Origin: an uncultured Phascolarctobacterium sp.
GTDB taxonomy: Bacteria; Bacillota; Negativicutes; Acidaminococcales; Acidaminococcaceae
Assembly (NCBI GenBank): GCA_900545535.1
Contig: UQZN01000005.1
Span: 1 to 64,000 of the forward strand
Direction of reading: 5' to 3'
DNA length: 64,000 nucleotides
This document shows, piece by piece, positions 6,898 through 15,980 of the stretch; the stretch's first letter is position 1; the number at the start of each line of letters is the position of its first letter. The notes under the pieces were generated by a model, which saw only the letters and a program-made list of their open reading frames with translations, was not told the origin of the DNA and made no database searches. The position numbers and the translations under genes are program-made.

Positions 6898-7972
6898 TGC
6901 TGATAGTGATAATAAAGCGGAGGTTTTACAGGCGGCAGGCAGGCTGCTGCGCCAGGGAGAAGTAGTAGCTTTCCCGACGGAGACTGTTTACGGTCTGGGT
7001 GCGGATGGGCTGAATGGCGCGGCGGTGGCGAAAATTTTTGCGGCGAAGGGCCGGCCGGCTGATAATCCTTTGATTTTGCATATCGCCAGCAAAGAGGATA
7101 TCCTGCCGCTGACGAGCGGGCTTACTGCCAATGCCAGGGCGTTGATGGAGGCTTTCTGGCCGGGGCCGCTGACTTTGATTGTCGACAAGTCGCAGCTGAT
7201 CCCGGACGAGGTGAGCGCCGGCCTGGCGACGGTAGGCGTACGGATGCCTTCGCATCCGGTAGCCGCCGGGTTGATCGCGGCGACAGGGCGGCCCATAGCT
7301 GCTCCGTCGGCCAATATCTCCGGCAAGCCCAGCCCGACGGACGCGCAGGCTGTCTGGGATGATATGCAGGGCAAGATCGCCGGCGTTATCGACGGCGGCA
7401 GCTGCGGCATTGGTGTTGAATCCACCGTTGTCGATACTACTGCGGCTGTGCCGATGATTTTGCGTCCAGGCGGCATTACCCGGGAAATGCTGGAGGCAGT
7501 TTTGGGAGCGGTCGAGGTCGATCCGGCTTTGGCAGGCCAGGGCGATTTTAAGCCGAAGGCTCCGGGCATGAAATACCGCCATTATGCGCCGCAGGCAGCG
7601 ATGTATTTATTTGAGGGCGAGGCTGCAGCCCAGATACCGGCGGCAGCGGCGCGGGCCGCCGCGCAGGGGATCAGGACAGGCGTTTTGTGCAGTGAAAAGA
7701 TCGCCGCTCAGCTTCCGCAGGCTGAAAATATGCTGGTGAGCGCGTGGGGACAGGATACGCAGGCCCTGGCTGAAAAACTGTACAGCTTACTGCGTGGTTT
7801 TGATAAACAGCAGGCAGAGCTGATCGTGGCCGAAGGCGTGGGCGAAGACGGTTTGGGACTGGCGGTGATGAACAGGCTGCGTAAGGCGGCCGGTTATCAG
7901 ATCGTGACAGTTTCCGATGGCCGGCTTTGTGCAAAAAGCGGTACGCTTTTGCCGGAATTTATGTTAAAATAA
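6866..7972 (+). CDS. ywlC: L-threonylcarbamoyladenylate synthase, Sua5 type
   Basis: A 368-residue enzyme making threonylcarbamoyl-AMP for the t6A37 modification of ANN-decoding tRNAs. The YrdC-like domain covers residues about 20-210 (F-P-T-E-T-V-Y-G-L-G, K-G-R-P, and S-A-N-I-S-G). A C-terminal Sua5 domain follows after P-G-M-K-Y-R-H-Y-A-P, so this is the two-domain form. The ATG at 6866 has AGAAGG before it and lies inside the prmC end. This is the position of ywlC in the Bacillus prfA region. Confidence 0.93.
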   Translation: MQTIYWNLQADADSDNKAEVLQAAGRLLRQGEVVAFPTETVYGLGADGLNGAAVAKIFAAKGRPADNPLILHIASKEDILPLTSGLTANARALMEAFWPGPLTLIVDKSQLIPDEVSAGLATVGVRMPSHPVAAGLIAATGRPIAAPSANISGKPSPTDAQAVWDDMQGKIAGVIDGGSCGIGVESTVVDTTAAVPMILRPGGITREMLEAVLGAVEVDPALAGQGDFKPKAPGMKYRHYAPQAAMYLFEGEAAAQIPAAAARAAAQGIRTGVLCSEKIAAQLPQAENMLVSAWGQDTQALAEKLYSLLRGFDKQQAELIVAEGVGEDGLGLAVMNRLRKAAGYQIVTVSDGRLCAKSGTLLPEFMLK

Positions 7973-8024
7973 CACTATGAGTTGTAAAAATAAAAAAATG
8001 TAAATAAAAACAGAGGTGACTTCT

Positions 8025-8468
8025 ATGAAAATCGCGGTCGGCAGTGATCACGGTGGTATCCATTTAAAAAATCATATCAGGGAATATCTTAAGGCTAAGG
8101 GCATCGAGGTTGTTGACTGCGGTACTTATACGGAAGAATCCGTCGATTATCCTGATTATGCGGCTAAGGTCTGTCAGGCTGTCAATGACGGCGAAGCGGA
8201 ACGGGGTATTTTGATCTGCGGGACCGGCATCGGCGTTTCTATTGCCGCCAATAAGATCCACGGGATCAGAGCGGCTTTATGCGGCGATGTTTTTTCTGCG
8301 CAGATGAGCCGTGAGCATAACAATGCTAATATACTGTGTATGGGCGAGCGCGTTATCGGCTTAAGCCTGGCGGAAATGATAACTGATACCTGGCTGAGGA
8401 GTGAATTTGCCGGTGGGCGCCATCTGCGCCGGATCGATAAGATTACGGCCCTGGAGGCGATGCGGTGA
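8025..8468 (+). CDS. rpiB: Ribose-5-phosphate isomerase B
   Basis: A 147-residue isomerase of the RpiB/LacAB family (ribulose 5-phosphate to ribose 5-phosphate, pentose phosphate pathway). It shows G-S-D-H-G-G at residue 6, the D-Y-P-D-Y motif, catalytic-region C-G-T-G-I-G and the S-R-E-H-N-N-A-N block. The ATG at 8025 follows GAGGTGA; a GTG nine bases upstream lies within that ribosome site and is rejected. It overlaps ywlG by one base. Confidence 0.95.
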   Translation: MKIAVGSDHGGIHLKNHIREYLKAKGIEVVDCGTYTEESVDYPDYAAKVCQAVNDGEAERGILICGTGIGVSIAANKIHGIRAALCGDVFSAQMSREHNNANILCMGERVIGLSLAEMITDTWLRSEFAGGRHLRRIDKITALEAMR

Positions 8469-9013
8469 TGCAGACTGCGGAAATAGCCGCGCAGGTAGCT
8501 GCGGCGGCGCAGGAGCTTTTGCAGGCCGGGGCGGTCCAGACCGGGCAGGTTTTAGTAGTGGGCTGCAGTACCAGCGAGGTGCTGGGCGATAAGATAGGTA
8601 CTGGCGGTTCTGCCGAAGTCGCCGGGGCGATGTTTGCTGCCCTGCGGCGGGTGACCGAGGCGCAGGGTGTTTTTTTAGCGATCCAGTGCTGCGAGCATTT
8701 GAACCGGGCTCTGGTCACGACCAGGGCGGCTGCCGAAAAATACGGCTGGCAGGAAGTAACTGTGCGGCCTGTGCCCCATGCGGGCGGTGCTATGGCAGCG
8801 GCGGCTTACGAAAATTTTGAGCAGCCTGTCGTTGTTGAAGCGATCTCGGCCCATGCGGGCCTGGATATAGGTCAGACGCTGATCGGTATGCATTTAAAGA
8901 AAGTTGCCGTACCGGTGCGTTTGTCAGAAAGCAAGATCGGCGAGGCTATACTCACCGCGGCACGGACACGTCCGCCCTTGATCGGCGGCGAGCGTGCCAA
9001 ATACCCAGTGTAA
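8468..9013 (+). CDS. ywlG: UPF0340/TIGR01440 family protein YwlG
   Basis: A 181-residue protein of the YwlG (UPF0340) family, biochemical role unknown. Family hallmarks are V-V-G-C-S-T-S-E-V-L-G, Q-C-C-E-H-L-N-R-A-L, V-P-H-A-G-G-A and a final T-R-P-x-L-I-G-G-E-R-A-K-Y. It starts in an ATGA overlap with rpiB and precedes glyA, as in many Firmicutes. No membrane segment or signal peptide. Confidence 0.92.
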   Translation: MQTAEIAAQVAAAAQELLQAGAVQTGQVLVVGCSTSEVLGDKIGTGGSAEVAGAMFAALRRVTEAQGVFLAIQCCEHLNRALVTTRAAAEKYGWQEVTVRPVPHAGGAMAAAAYENFEQPVVVEAISAHAGLDIGQTLIGMHLKKVAVPVRLSESKIGEAILTAARTRPPLIGGERAKYPV

Positions 9014-9038
9014 ATTATTTGACTTGGAGGGAGTAATC

Positions 9039-10286
9039 ATGAATTTAGAGAAATTAGCCGTTGTTGATCCTGAAGTGAATGCCGCTATTGGCGAAGAACT
9101 TGGCAGACAAAGAAATAAAATAGAACTGATCGCATCCGAGAATTTTGTGTCTCCTGCTGTGATGGAGGCCATGGGTACTGTCCTGACTAATAAATATGCC
9201 GAGGGGTATCCGGGACACCGTTATTATGGCGGCTGTGAATATGTCGATAAGGTGGAAGTACTGGCGATCGAGCGCGCTAAAAAATTATTCGGCGCCGATC
9301 ATGTCAATGTGCAGCCTCATTCCGGCGCTAACGCCAACACTGCCGTTTATTTTGCTTTCCTGAAGCCCGGCGATACGATCATGGGCATGAATCTGTCTCA
9401 GGGCGGCCATTTATCCCACGGTTCACCGGTAAATATTTCCGGCAGCTATTATAACGTGGTCCCTTATGGTGTGGATCACGAGACGGAAACTATAGATTAT
9501 GATGCTTTGGCGCAAACTGCCGCTGAAACGAAGCCGAAAATCATCGTTGCCGGCGCCAGCGCTTATTCCCGGATCATAGATTTTGAACGGATGGCGGAGA
9601 TCGCGCACAGCGTTGGGGCGCTGCTGATGGTGGATATCGCCCACATCGCCGGTCTTGTGGCTGCGGGTCTGCATCCCAGCCCGGTGCCTTATGCCGACAT
9701 CGTTACTACGACTACGCATAAAACCTTGCGTGGACCGCGCGGCGGCCTGATCATGTGCAAAGAGCAGTATGCCAAGGCGATCGACAAGGCTGTGTTCCCT
9801 GGTATCCAGGGCGGCCCCTTGATGCATATCATTGCTGCCAAGGCGGTGGCTTTTGGTGAGGCTTTGCAGCCGGAATTTAAAGTATATCAGCAGAATATCA
9901 TCGCTAACTGCAGAGTATTTGCTGAAGCTTTGCAGCAAGAAGGGTTCCGTATCGTTTCCGGCGGGACTGACAACCATCTGATCCTTGTCGACGTGCGCGG
10001 TCAGAAGCTGACAGGCAAGGTAGCTGAACATTTATTAGATGAAGTAGGCGTGACCTGCAATAAAAATACGATCCCCTTTGATCCTGAAAGTCCTTTTGTG
10101 ACCAGCGGTATCCGTCTGGGTACGGCTGCCGTTACCACGCGCGGCTTTGATCAGGAGGATATGCGCGAGGTGGCAGCGATCATTGGCCTGGTTTTGAATA
10201 ATCCTGAAAATGAGGGCAAACATAAGGAAGCGGCAGCAAGGGTAGCGGCTTTATGCGCTAAATATCCCATGTATCCCGGCTTCTGA
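9039..10286 (+). CDS. glyA: Serine hydroxymethyltransferase
   Basis: A 415-residue PLP enzyme interconverting serine and glycine with tetrahydrofolate, the main source of one-carbon units. The PLP lysine is in T-T-T-T-H-K-T-L-R-G-P-R-G-G. Other motifs are E-N-F-V-S and Y-P-G-x-R-Y-Y-G-G. The ATG at 9039 follows GGAGGGAG; earlier in-frame codons lie in the ywlG end. Length is typical. Confidence 0.97.
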   Translation: MNLEKLAVVDPEVNAAIGEELGRQRNKIELIASENFVSPAVMEAMGTVLTNKYAEGYPGHRYYGGCEYVDKVEVLAIERAKKLFGADHVNVQPHSGANANTAVYFAFLKPGDTIMGMNLSQGGHLSHGSPVNISGSYYNVVPYGVDHETETIDYDALAQTAAETKPKIIVAGASAYSRIIDFERMAEIAHSVGALLMVDIAHIAGLVAAGLHPSPVPYADIVTTTTHKTLRGPRGGLIMCKEQYAKAIDKAVFPGIQGGPLMHIIAAKAVAFGEALQPEFKVYQQNIIANCRVFAEALQQEGFRIVSGGTDNHLILVDVRGQKLTGKVAEHLLDEVGVTCNKNTIPFDPESPFVTSGIRLGTAAVTTRGFDQEDMREVAAIIGLVLNNPENEGKHKEAAARVAALCAKYPMYPGF

Positions 10287-10308
10287 ATTCAGGAAGGAGA
10301 TTTTGACG

Positions 10309-10929
10309 ATGCAAGTTACAGTTGTTGATCATCCGCTGATCAAACAAAAAATCACGAAAATGCGTGCGGAGCATACCTCGTCCCGTGATTTTCGCGAGTG
10401 TCTTGATGAAATAGCGATGCTGATGACGTATGAGGTGGCAAGGAACCTGCCGCTGCAGGAGGTCGAGGTCACTACTCCGGTAGCGAAGACTACCGGTTAT
10501 AAAGTAGCCGGCGATATTTTTGTCGTGCCTATTTTAAGGGCCGGTCTGGGTCTTTTGACGGGCGTGCTGAAAATGATCCCGGATGCCAGGGTGGGCTTTA
10601 TCGGTTTGTACCGTGATGAAGAAACCTTGAAACCGATCGAATATTACTGCAAGCTGCCTGAGAATAAAGACGGCGTGACGATCGTAGTCGATCCGATGCT
10701 GGCGACTGGCGGCAGTGCCGCTGCCGCGATCTCGATGCTGAAGGAGCGCGGTTTGAAAAATATTCGTTTTATGTGTCTGGTAGCGGCCCCTGAAGGCGTG
10801 AAGGTGATGAACGAGGAGCACCCTGACGTGCCTGTTTACACAGCTGCTTTAGATGAAAAATTGAATGAACACGGTTATATCGTGCCGGGCCTGGGCGATG
10901 CCGGCGACCGTATTTTTGGTACAGACTGA
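10309..10929 (+). CDS. upp: Uracil phosphoribosyltransferase
   Basis: A 206-residue pyrimidine salvage enzyme converting uracil and PRPP to UMP. The PRPP loop is D-P-M-L-A-T-G-G-S-A, with the upstream I-L-R-A-G-L-G motif and the family C-terminus G-L-G-D-A-G-D-R-I-F-G-T. The ATG at 10309 follows AAGGAGA. It overlaps the dCMP deaminase gene by one base (TGATG), so pyrimidine salvage genes are coupled. Confidence 0.97.
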   Translation: MQVTVVDHPLIKQKITKMRAEHTSSRDFRECLDEIAMLMTYEVARNLPLQEVEVTTPVAKTTGYKVAGDIFVVPILRAGLGLLTGVLKMIPDARVGFIGLYRDEETLKPIEYYCKLPENKDGVTIVVDPMLATGGSAAAAISMLKERGLKNIRFMCLVAAPEGVKVMNEEHPDVPVYTAALDEKLNEHGYIVPGLGDAGDRIFGTD

Positions 10930-11387
10930 TGTTTGATAACAGACCTGAATGGGACAATTATTTTATGGAGATCGCTCAGGTAGTCAGCAAGCGCTCCACT
11001 TGCCTGCGCCGCAGCGTCGGCGCCGTTATCGTCAAAAACAGGCAAATAGTGGCCACAGGTTATAATGGCACGCCTTCCAAGCTTGAGCATTGCTCGGTGA
11101 CAGGCTGCCTGCGTGAACAATTGAAAGTACCCTCGGGACAAATGCACGAGTTATGCCGTGGTATCCATGCCGAGCAGAACGCAGTAGTGCAGGCGGCTTA
11201 TCATGGCGTATCCGTCAACGGCGGCACGCTGTACTGCACGCATCAGCCCTGCGTTGTCTGCACTAAAATATTGATCAACGCCGGTATCGAGCGGATTGTT
11301 TATGCCAATCCTTATCCGGATAAGCTGGCAGAGGAGATGCTGCAGGCTGCCGGGATGCAGGTGACGATCCTGCACGGGGAAGATTAA
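10929..11387 (+). CDS. comEB: dCMP deaminase, ComEB family
   Basis: A 152-residue zinc deaminase that converts dCMP to dUMP for thymidylate synthesis. The zinc site is H-A-E-Q-N-A and P-C-V-V-C, with a further zinc-site cluster of Cys and His (residues about 53-76) usual in this family. It starts inside the upp stop codon. Followed by a strong terminator. Confidence 0.93.
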   Translation: MFDNRPEWDNYFMEIAQVVSKRSTCLRRSVGAVIVKNRQIVATGYNGTPSKLEHCSVTGCLREQLKVPSGQMHELCRGIHAEQNAVVQAAYHGVSVNGGTLYCTHQPCVVCTKILINAGIERIVYANPYPDKLAEEMLQAAGMQVTILHGED

Positions 11388-11446
11388 AATAAATACAGCA
11401 TTGCGGTGCTTTTTTTGGGCATCGGCAGTTGCTGTATTTATTTTTT
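11387..11446 (+). terminator. Terminator after comEB
   Basis: AAATAAATACAGCA pairs with TGCTGTATTTATTT (about 11387-11400 with 11430-11443), with further pairing in the long loop, and a T-run follows. It ends the prfA-comEB series. An additional GTTGC/GCAAC mini-hairpin lies at 11456-11469. Confidence 0.6.
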
Positions 11447-11599
11447 CTGAAAAATGTTGCTTTCGCAACAAAAAAATCAAAGAAAAAATGTTCAAAATGG
11501 TATTTTTTTGATATACTAATACACAAGAATGACCTTTTAAGAAAATACAGTGATTTTTGGGGTATAAATAAGCGGCTTTGAACGCTATGAGGTGAATAA

Positions 11600-12610
11600 T
11601 TGCAAGTGTATATTTTAGCTTTTGTGATAGCGCTTTTTACCAGCTGGCTTTTGACGCCGTATGTCAAAAAACTGGCTTTCCGTATAGGCGCGCTGGATAA
11701 GCCGGACGGAAGAAAGGTTCATAAGGGCATCATGCCGCGCCTGGGAGGGCTGGCCATTTACCTTGGCTTTGTGGCCGCTGTTTTGTGCAGCATGCATTTA
11801 TCCAGGGACGTGCTGGCGCTTTTGCTCGGCGGCACGGTGATCCTGATCGTCGGTATCATCGATGATGTCTATCAGCTGCCGGCTAAGGTCAAGCTGTTGG
11901 GACAGATCGCTGCCGCGGCGGTTTTAGTGTTGTTTGATATTCGCATCGAATGGCTCAACAATCCCTGGGGCGGGTATTTTTATCTTGAGTATCTGTCGAT
12001 ACCGTTCACGATTTTCTGGGTGATCAGCTTTACCAATGTCGTCAACCTGATGGATGGGCTGGACGGACTGGCGGCTGGCGTGGCCGGGATCGCGTCGATA
12101 ACGGTGATTCTGGTAGCTATTCAGCAGGGCTTTTATCCTGTGGCTGTGATCACGGCTGCTCTGGCTGGCGGTATTGTCGGCTTTATGCGTTATAATTTCA
12201 ATCCGGCCACCATTTTTATGGGTGATACCGGCAGTATGTTTATCGGCTATATGCTGGCGGCGATCTCTATTTTCGGCGCGGTTAAAAGCGCGGCTACTAT
12301 CGCGCTGATCGTGCCTGCCATCGCTTTGGGCTTACCGATCATGGATACGGCTTTTGCGATCGTGCGCCGCTATACGAATGGCCGACCTATTTTTCAGCCG
12401 GACAAGGGGCATCTGCATCACCGCCTGTTGGCGATGGGCATGACGCAGCGTCAGGCCGTGCTGCTGATGTATATCATCAGCGCCGTGCTGGGCATCGCCG
12501 CGGTACTGCTGACTGAGGTCGGCGGCTATTATGCGGCAGTGATCATCGCACTCATTATTACCGCCGTGGTCTTTGGCGCTAAGAAGATAGGTATTTTGAA
12601 CGATCGTTGA
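11600..12610 (+). CDS. wecA: UDP-GlcNAc:undecaprenyl-P GlcNAc-1-P transferase
   Basis: A 336-residue polytopic membrane enzyme of the MraY/WecA/TagO family. It attaches GlcNAc-1-phosphate to undecaprenyl phosphate on the cytoplasmic face and starts synthesis of a cell-surface polysaccharide. Motifs include the D-D aspartate pair in I-I-D-D-V-Y, N-L-M-D-G-L-D-G-L-A and F-M-G-D-T-G-S, plus a late H-L-H-H-R-L. It starts with TTG after GAGGTGA. Its neighbour wecB supplies ManNAc, and the pair is at the tagO-mnaA position of Bacillus. In this diderm the product is more likely an O-antigen-like glycan than teichoic acid; that is inference. Confidence 0.9.
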   Translation: MQVYILAFVIALFTSWLLTPYVKKLAFRIGALDKPDGRKVHKGIMPRLGGLAIYLGFVAAVLCSMHLSRDVLALLLGGTVILIVGIIDDVYQLPAKVKLLGQIAAAAVLVLFDIRIEWLNNPWGGYFYLEYLSIPFTIFWVISFTNVVNLMDGLDGLAAGVAGIASITVILVAIQQGFYPVAVITAALAGGIVGFMRYNFNPATIFMGDTGSMFIGYMLAAISIFGAVKSAATIALIVPAIALGLPIMDTAFAIVRRYTNGRPIFQPDKGHLHHRLLAMGMTQRQAVLLMYIISAVLGIAAVLLTEVGGYYAAVIIALIITAVVFGAKKIGILNDR

Positions 12611-12679
12611 TTGGCAATGACAGTTATTAATGATTGAAAAACCGTATGAGACCGTGTTATACAGTTGGGAGACGAAGTC

Positions 12680-13837
12680 GTGAAAAAAATCAAGCTAATG
12701 ACAGTTTTCGGTACGCGTCCGGAAGCAATCAAAATGTGTCCGTTAGTTTTGGAAATGCAGAAATACCCTGATTTTATTGAACCTATCGTAGCCGTGACGG
12801 CACAGCACCGTGAAATGTTGGACCAGGTGCTGCAGCTGTTTGCGATCAAACCGGATTATGATTTGAATATCATGACTGCCGGACAAACTTTATATGACGT
12901 TACCGGCCGGGCTTTGGCAGGATTAAAGGACGTATTGGCAGAGGCACAGCCTGATATGGTGCTGGTGCATGGTGATACCACTACGACCTTTGTCGGAGCT
13001 TTGGCGTCTTTTTATGCCCAGATCCCTGTAGGCCATGTGGAAGCGGGCCTGCGGACGGGCAATAAATTTTCACCCTACCCGGAAGAGATGAACCGCAAAT
13101 TGACCGGCGCTATTGCCGATATCCATTTTGCGCCGACGGCGACAAGTAAAAGCAATTTATTGAAAGAAAATATCGATCCGGCGGCGATCGTAGTGACGGG
13201 TAATACGGTGATCGATGCTTTGCAGACTACGGTCAAGGCTGATTACCGGTTTACTGACGCGGGTCTGCAGCAGTCCCTTGCCAGCGGGAAGCGGCTGATC
13301 TTAGTGACCACGCACCGCCGTGAGAATTTAGGCAAACCGATGCGTCATGTTTATCAGGCGCTGCGTAAGGTTTTGGAAAACCATCCGGATACCGAAGCGA
13401 TTTTTCCGGTCCATAAAAATCCTAAAGTCAGAGAGATCGTCAATGAAGAACTTGGCCATCTGCAGCAGGTCCATTTGATCGAGCCTTTGGATTATGAGCC
13501 TTTTGCCAATCTGATGGCTAAAGTAGATATTGTGCTGACTGACAGCGGCGGTATTCAGGAAGAAGCGCCGGCGTTGGGTAAGCCGGTCCTGGTTCTGCGT
13601 GATACTACCGAGCGTCCTGAAGCTGTAGACGCAGGGACAGTCAGGCTCGTAGGCACTGCTTACGATGATGTGCTGCGGGAAACAAGCAGACTGCTGGATG
13701 ATGCGCAGCATTATCAAAGTATGGCTGAAGCCGCTAATCCGTATGGTGACGGCAGGGCCTGCGCGCGTATAATCAGAAAGATTTTACATGAAAATGGTTA
13801 CGACATTCAAATTTTATCTGAATTCAGTACTAATTAA
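12680..13837 (+). CDS. wecB: UDP-N-acetylglucosamine 2-epimerase
   Basis: A 385-residue non-hydrolysing epimerase that interconverts UDP-GlcNAc and UDP-ManNAc. Motifs are V-F-G-T-R-P-E-A-I-K-M at the N-terminus, H-V-E-A-G-L-R, T-x-H-R-R-E-N and D-S-G-G-I-Q-E-E. The GTG at 12680 sits nine bases after TTGGGA; the upstream TTG lies inside that site. It lies just upstream of the atp operon, as mnaA does in Bacillus. Confidence 0.95.
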   Translation: MKKIKLMTVFGTRPEAIKMCPLVLEMQKYPDFIEPIVAVTAQHREMLDQVLQLFAIKPDYDLNIMTAGQTLYDVTGRALAGLKDVLAEAQPDMVLVHGDTTTTFVGALASFYAQIPVGHVEAGLRTGNKFSPYPEEMNRKLTGAIADIHFAPTATSKSNLLKENIDPAAIVVTGNTVIDALQTTVKADYRFTDAGLQQSLASGKRLILVTTHRRENLGKPMRHVYQALRKVLENHPDTEAIFPVHKNPKVREIVNEELGHLQQVHLIEPLDYEPFANLMAKVDIVLTDSGGIQEEAPALGKPVLVLRDTTERPEAVDAGTVRLVGTAYDDVLRETSRLLDDAQHYQSMAEAANPYGDGRACARIIRKILHENGYDIQILSEFSTN

Positions 13838-13849
13838 GATAGACAAAAA

Positions 13850-13877
13850 TTGTGAAAAATATTAAAATTATTATGAT
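13850..13877 (+). promoter_or_regulatory. Possible promoter for atp operon
   Basis: TTGTGA (13850-13855) and TATGAT (13872-13877) with a 16-base spacer in the very AT-rich gap before atpI. Both hexamers are imperfect. Confidence 0.35.
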
Positions 13878-13960
13878 TTATTCTTGATTTTTTCAAAAAT
13901 GCCTATTTGGTTTTTGTTTTAAGTGGAAGCAGGACAGTTTTATGAGGTAGCAAAACGCTG

Positions 13961-14377
13961 ATGAAAATGATTGACTTCACCCCTTTGGTAACGACGGGGT
14001 ATAAAAAAGTTCTGGCAAGGCTGGCGGTTGCGTCTTTTGCCATAGCTTTTGCCGTAAAAATGGCCGGTTATCAGGAGCTTGCCTCCGGGCTTGCTTTAGG
14101 CGGCGCTGTAGGACTGCTTGATACCCTGATCATGTTTCTGGGCATCCAGAGATCCCTGCCTGAGGGCGAGCCGGAAGCGGCGCTGAAGATCATGAAGCGC
14201 TTTCGCTGGATCAGAAGGCTGGCTGCCGGCATCCTGGTTATTGTGATGTTAAAGTTGAAATACCATGTTTTTGGTGTATGCATGGGGTTTCTGCTGATAC
14301 ATATATTTTTAATATTTAATCTAATATTTATCGCGTACCAGCTCAATAAAAAGCAGGGCGTGAAGAAAGGAGTGTGA
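13961..14377 (+). CDS. atpI: ATP synthase subunit I-like protein
   Basis: A 138-residue membrane protein with about four hydrophobic segments (residues 20-36, 40-60, 85-100, 104-125). Position and topology match AtpI, a non-essential helper in assembly of the c-ring and possibly Mg2+ handling. Sequence conservation in this family is low, so the call rests largely on being the first gene of the atp operon, four bases before atpB. Confidence 0.8.
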   Translation: MKMIDFTPLVTTGYKKVLARLAVASFAIAFAVKMAGYQELASGLALGGAVGLLDTLIMFLGIQRSLPEGEPEAALKIMKRFRWIRRLAAGILVIVMLKLKYHVFGVCMGFLLIHIFLIFNLIFIAYQLNKKQGVKKGV

Positions 14378-14381
14378 GAGA

Positions 14382-15101
14382 ATGGGAACAGAAACAGCTG
14401 CTATGGCTCAAGAGGCTGAAAACGCAAAAGAGATCATCCATTACTTTGCGCAGGAATGGGCACCTGGTGTCGTAATTCATATGCAGACCATGTATATGAC
14501 CTGGATCACGATGGCGATCGTCTTTTTACTGTTTTTTATTGCTTCTAGAAATCCGAAGCTGGTTCCAAGTGGCTTGCAGAATGGAATGGAGTTTTTTATT
14601 GATTTCCTAAACGGATTGATGGAAGAGACCCTGGGGATGAAGGGGCGTAAGTATATGGCTCCGTTTATGATCACCTTGTTCATGTTTATTTTCATTGGCA
14701 ATGAACTTGGCATGCTGCCGCAGTTCGGTGTACATTGGACTTCCCCGACCAATGATATCAACACTGTTTTTGCATTGTCTTTGATGGTAGCCATTGGTGG
14801 TTATGCAGTTGGTGTGCATCAGCAGGGTATAGGACATTTTAAACATTTTATCAGTCCTAAACCGGGCTTTTTACCGATCCACCTTCTTGACGCTATCACA
14901 AAACCGCTGACTATGGCCCTTCGTCTATTTGGTAACATCCTGGCAGGCGAAATTCTGTTGATCGTTTTGTATCAACTGACTCCGTGGGTCATCCCGGAAC
15001 TTTGGGTAATGTTCAGCTTGTTTATCGGCTTCTTGCAGGCCTTTATCTTTACGATGCTTGCTTTGAGCAGCTTTGCCATCGCATTCCATGATGTGCACTA
15101 A
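14382..15101 (+). CDS. atpB: ATP synthase Fo subunit a
   Basis: A 239-residue polytopic subunit forming the ion half-channels beside the c-ring. The essential arginine is in M-A-L-R-L-F-G-N-I, and the T-S-P-T-N-D-I-N motif is present. The C-terminal helices end with A-L-S-S-F-A-I-A-F-H-D. The first 25 residues are a polar Ala/Glu-rich extension. Second gene of the operon. Confidence 0.96.
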   Translation: MGTETAAMAQEAENAKEIIHYFAQEWAPGVVIHMQTMYMTWITMAIVFLLFFIASRNPKLVPSGLQNGMEFFIDFLNGLMEETLGMKGRKYMAPFMITLFMFIFIGNELGMLPQFGVHWTSPTNDINTVFALSLMVAIGGYAVGVHQQGIGHFKHFISPKPGFLPIHLLDAITKPLTMALRLFGNILAGEILLIVLYQLTPWVIPELWVMFSLFIGFLQAFIFTMLALSSFAIAFHDVH

Positions 15102-15148
15102 GCATCAATCGATTCTAAAATTTTTCTTATTTTGAAAGGATGAATGAA

Positions 15149-15403
15149 ATGACTGAAAATGCAATCATTACCGCTGCATCTTTAATCGGCGCGGGTCTTG
15201 TTTGTTTAGGCGCTGCAAACGGCGCTGGTACCGGTAACGGTCACCTCTGCGGCAGAACTATTGAATCTATGGCTCGCCAACCGGAAGAATCCGGTAAATT
15301 GATGACTACTATGCTGATCTGCGTAGGTTTGGTTGAATCCATGCCTATCCTCTGCTATGTTATCGCTATCGTTCTCGTATTTGCTAACCCCTTCATTAAA
15401 TAA
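15149..15403 (+). CDS. atpE: ATP synthase Fo subunit c
   Basis: An 84-residue two-helix hairpin forming the rotor ring. The ion-carrying glutamate is Glu63 in G-L-V-E-S-M-P, and the loop has A-R-Q-P-E. Against the Na+ ring of Ilyobacter, Ser66 is kept (Ser64 here), Gln32 becomes Asn30, and Tyr70 becomes Leu68. The coupling ion is thus uncertain. The ATG at 15149 is preferred since AAAGGA ends eight bases before it; an ATG nine bases upstream overlaps that site. Confidence 0.95.
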   Translation: MTENAIITAASLIGAGLVCLGAANGAGTGNGHLCGRTIESMARQPEESGKLMTTMLICVGLVESMPILCYVIAIVLVFANPFIK

Positions 15404-15440
15404 TTTCGTAAAGGAAAACTAGAAAAGGAGCGTGCTATAA

Positions 15441-15923
15441 TTGGTTAACTTTAACGCTACATTTATCGCGCAGGTCCTGAACTTTTTGATTCTCGTTTTC
15501 GTTCTTGCGAAATTTGCTTACAAACCCCTGATGAAAATCATGGATGACCGCAAGAATAAAATTGCTAACGATTTAGCAGCCGCAGAAACCGCTAAAACTG
15601 ATGCCGAAGGCATCAAAGCTGAATATGCCGCTAAATTGGCCGCTGCACGTCAAGAAGCTCAAGCTATTATCGACAATGCGCGTAAAACCGCGCAGACTGC
15701 GCACGATAAGATCCTTGCTGAAACTAAAGAAGAGCAGGATCAAATCATCAAAACTGCTAAAGAAGCTATTGCTCTTGAGAAAAAGCAGGCTCTCAGCGAA
15801 ATCCGCGCCCATGTTATCAATCTCAGCCTGGTTGCTGCCAGCAAGATTGTTGAACAAAAATTAGGTTCTGAAGAAGACAAAAAATTAGCAGGCGATATTG
15901 TTGACGCTGTTTTGAAACAATAA
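15441..15923 (+). CDS. atpF: ATP synthase Fo subunit b
   Basis: A 160-residue peripheral stalk protein: an N-terminal membrane helix (residues about 5-25) followed by a long Ala/Lys/Glu-rich coiled coil. It starts at TTG after AAAGGAG. Subunit b normally binds the C-terminal domain of delta; here that domain is found only as a fusion to alpha in the next gene. A 97-bp gap with a hairpin follows, where most operons have a tight atpF-atpH junction. Confidence 0.94.
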   Translation: MVNFNATFIAQVLNFLILVFVLAKFAYKPLMKIMDDRKNKIANDLAAAETAKTDAEGIKAEYAAKLAAARQEAQAIIDNARKTAQTAHDKILAETKEEQDQIIKTAKEAIALEKKQALSEIRAHVINLSLVAASKIVEQKLGSEEDKKLAGDIVDAVLKQ

Positions 15924-15959
15924 TTTGCTTGTTGCTCAATAGGCCGGACGAAATCAGGA

Positions 15960-15980
15960 CCGCCCTTTAGCGAAAGGCGG
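15960..15980 (+). other. Hairpin between atpF and the atpH-atpA fusion
   Basis: CCGC and CTTT (with a bulged C) pair with AAAG and GCGG around an AGCG loop. No T-run follows, so it is not a terminator. It may set RNA stability or translation of the next gene. I see no remnant of the missing delta N-terminal domain in 15924-16020. Confidence 0.4.
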
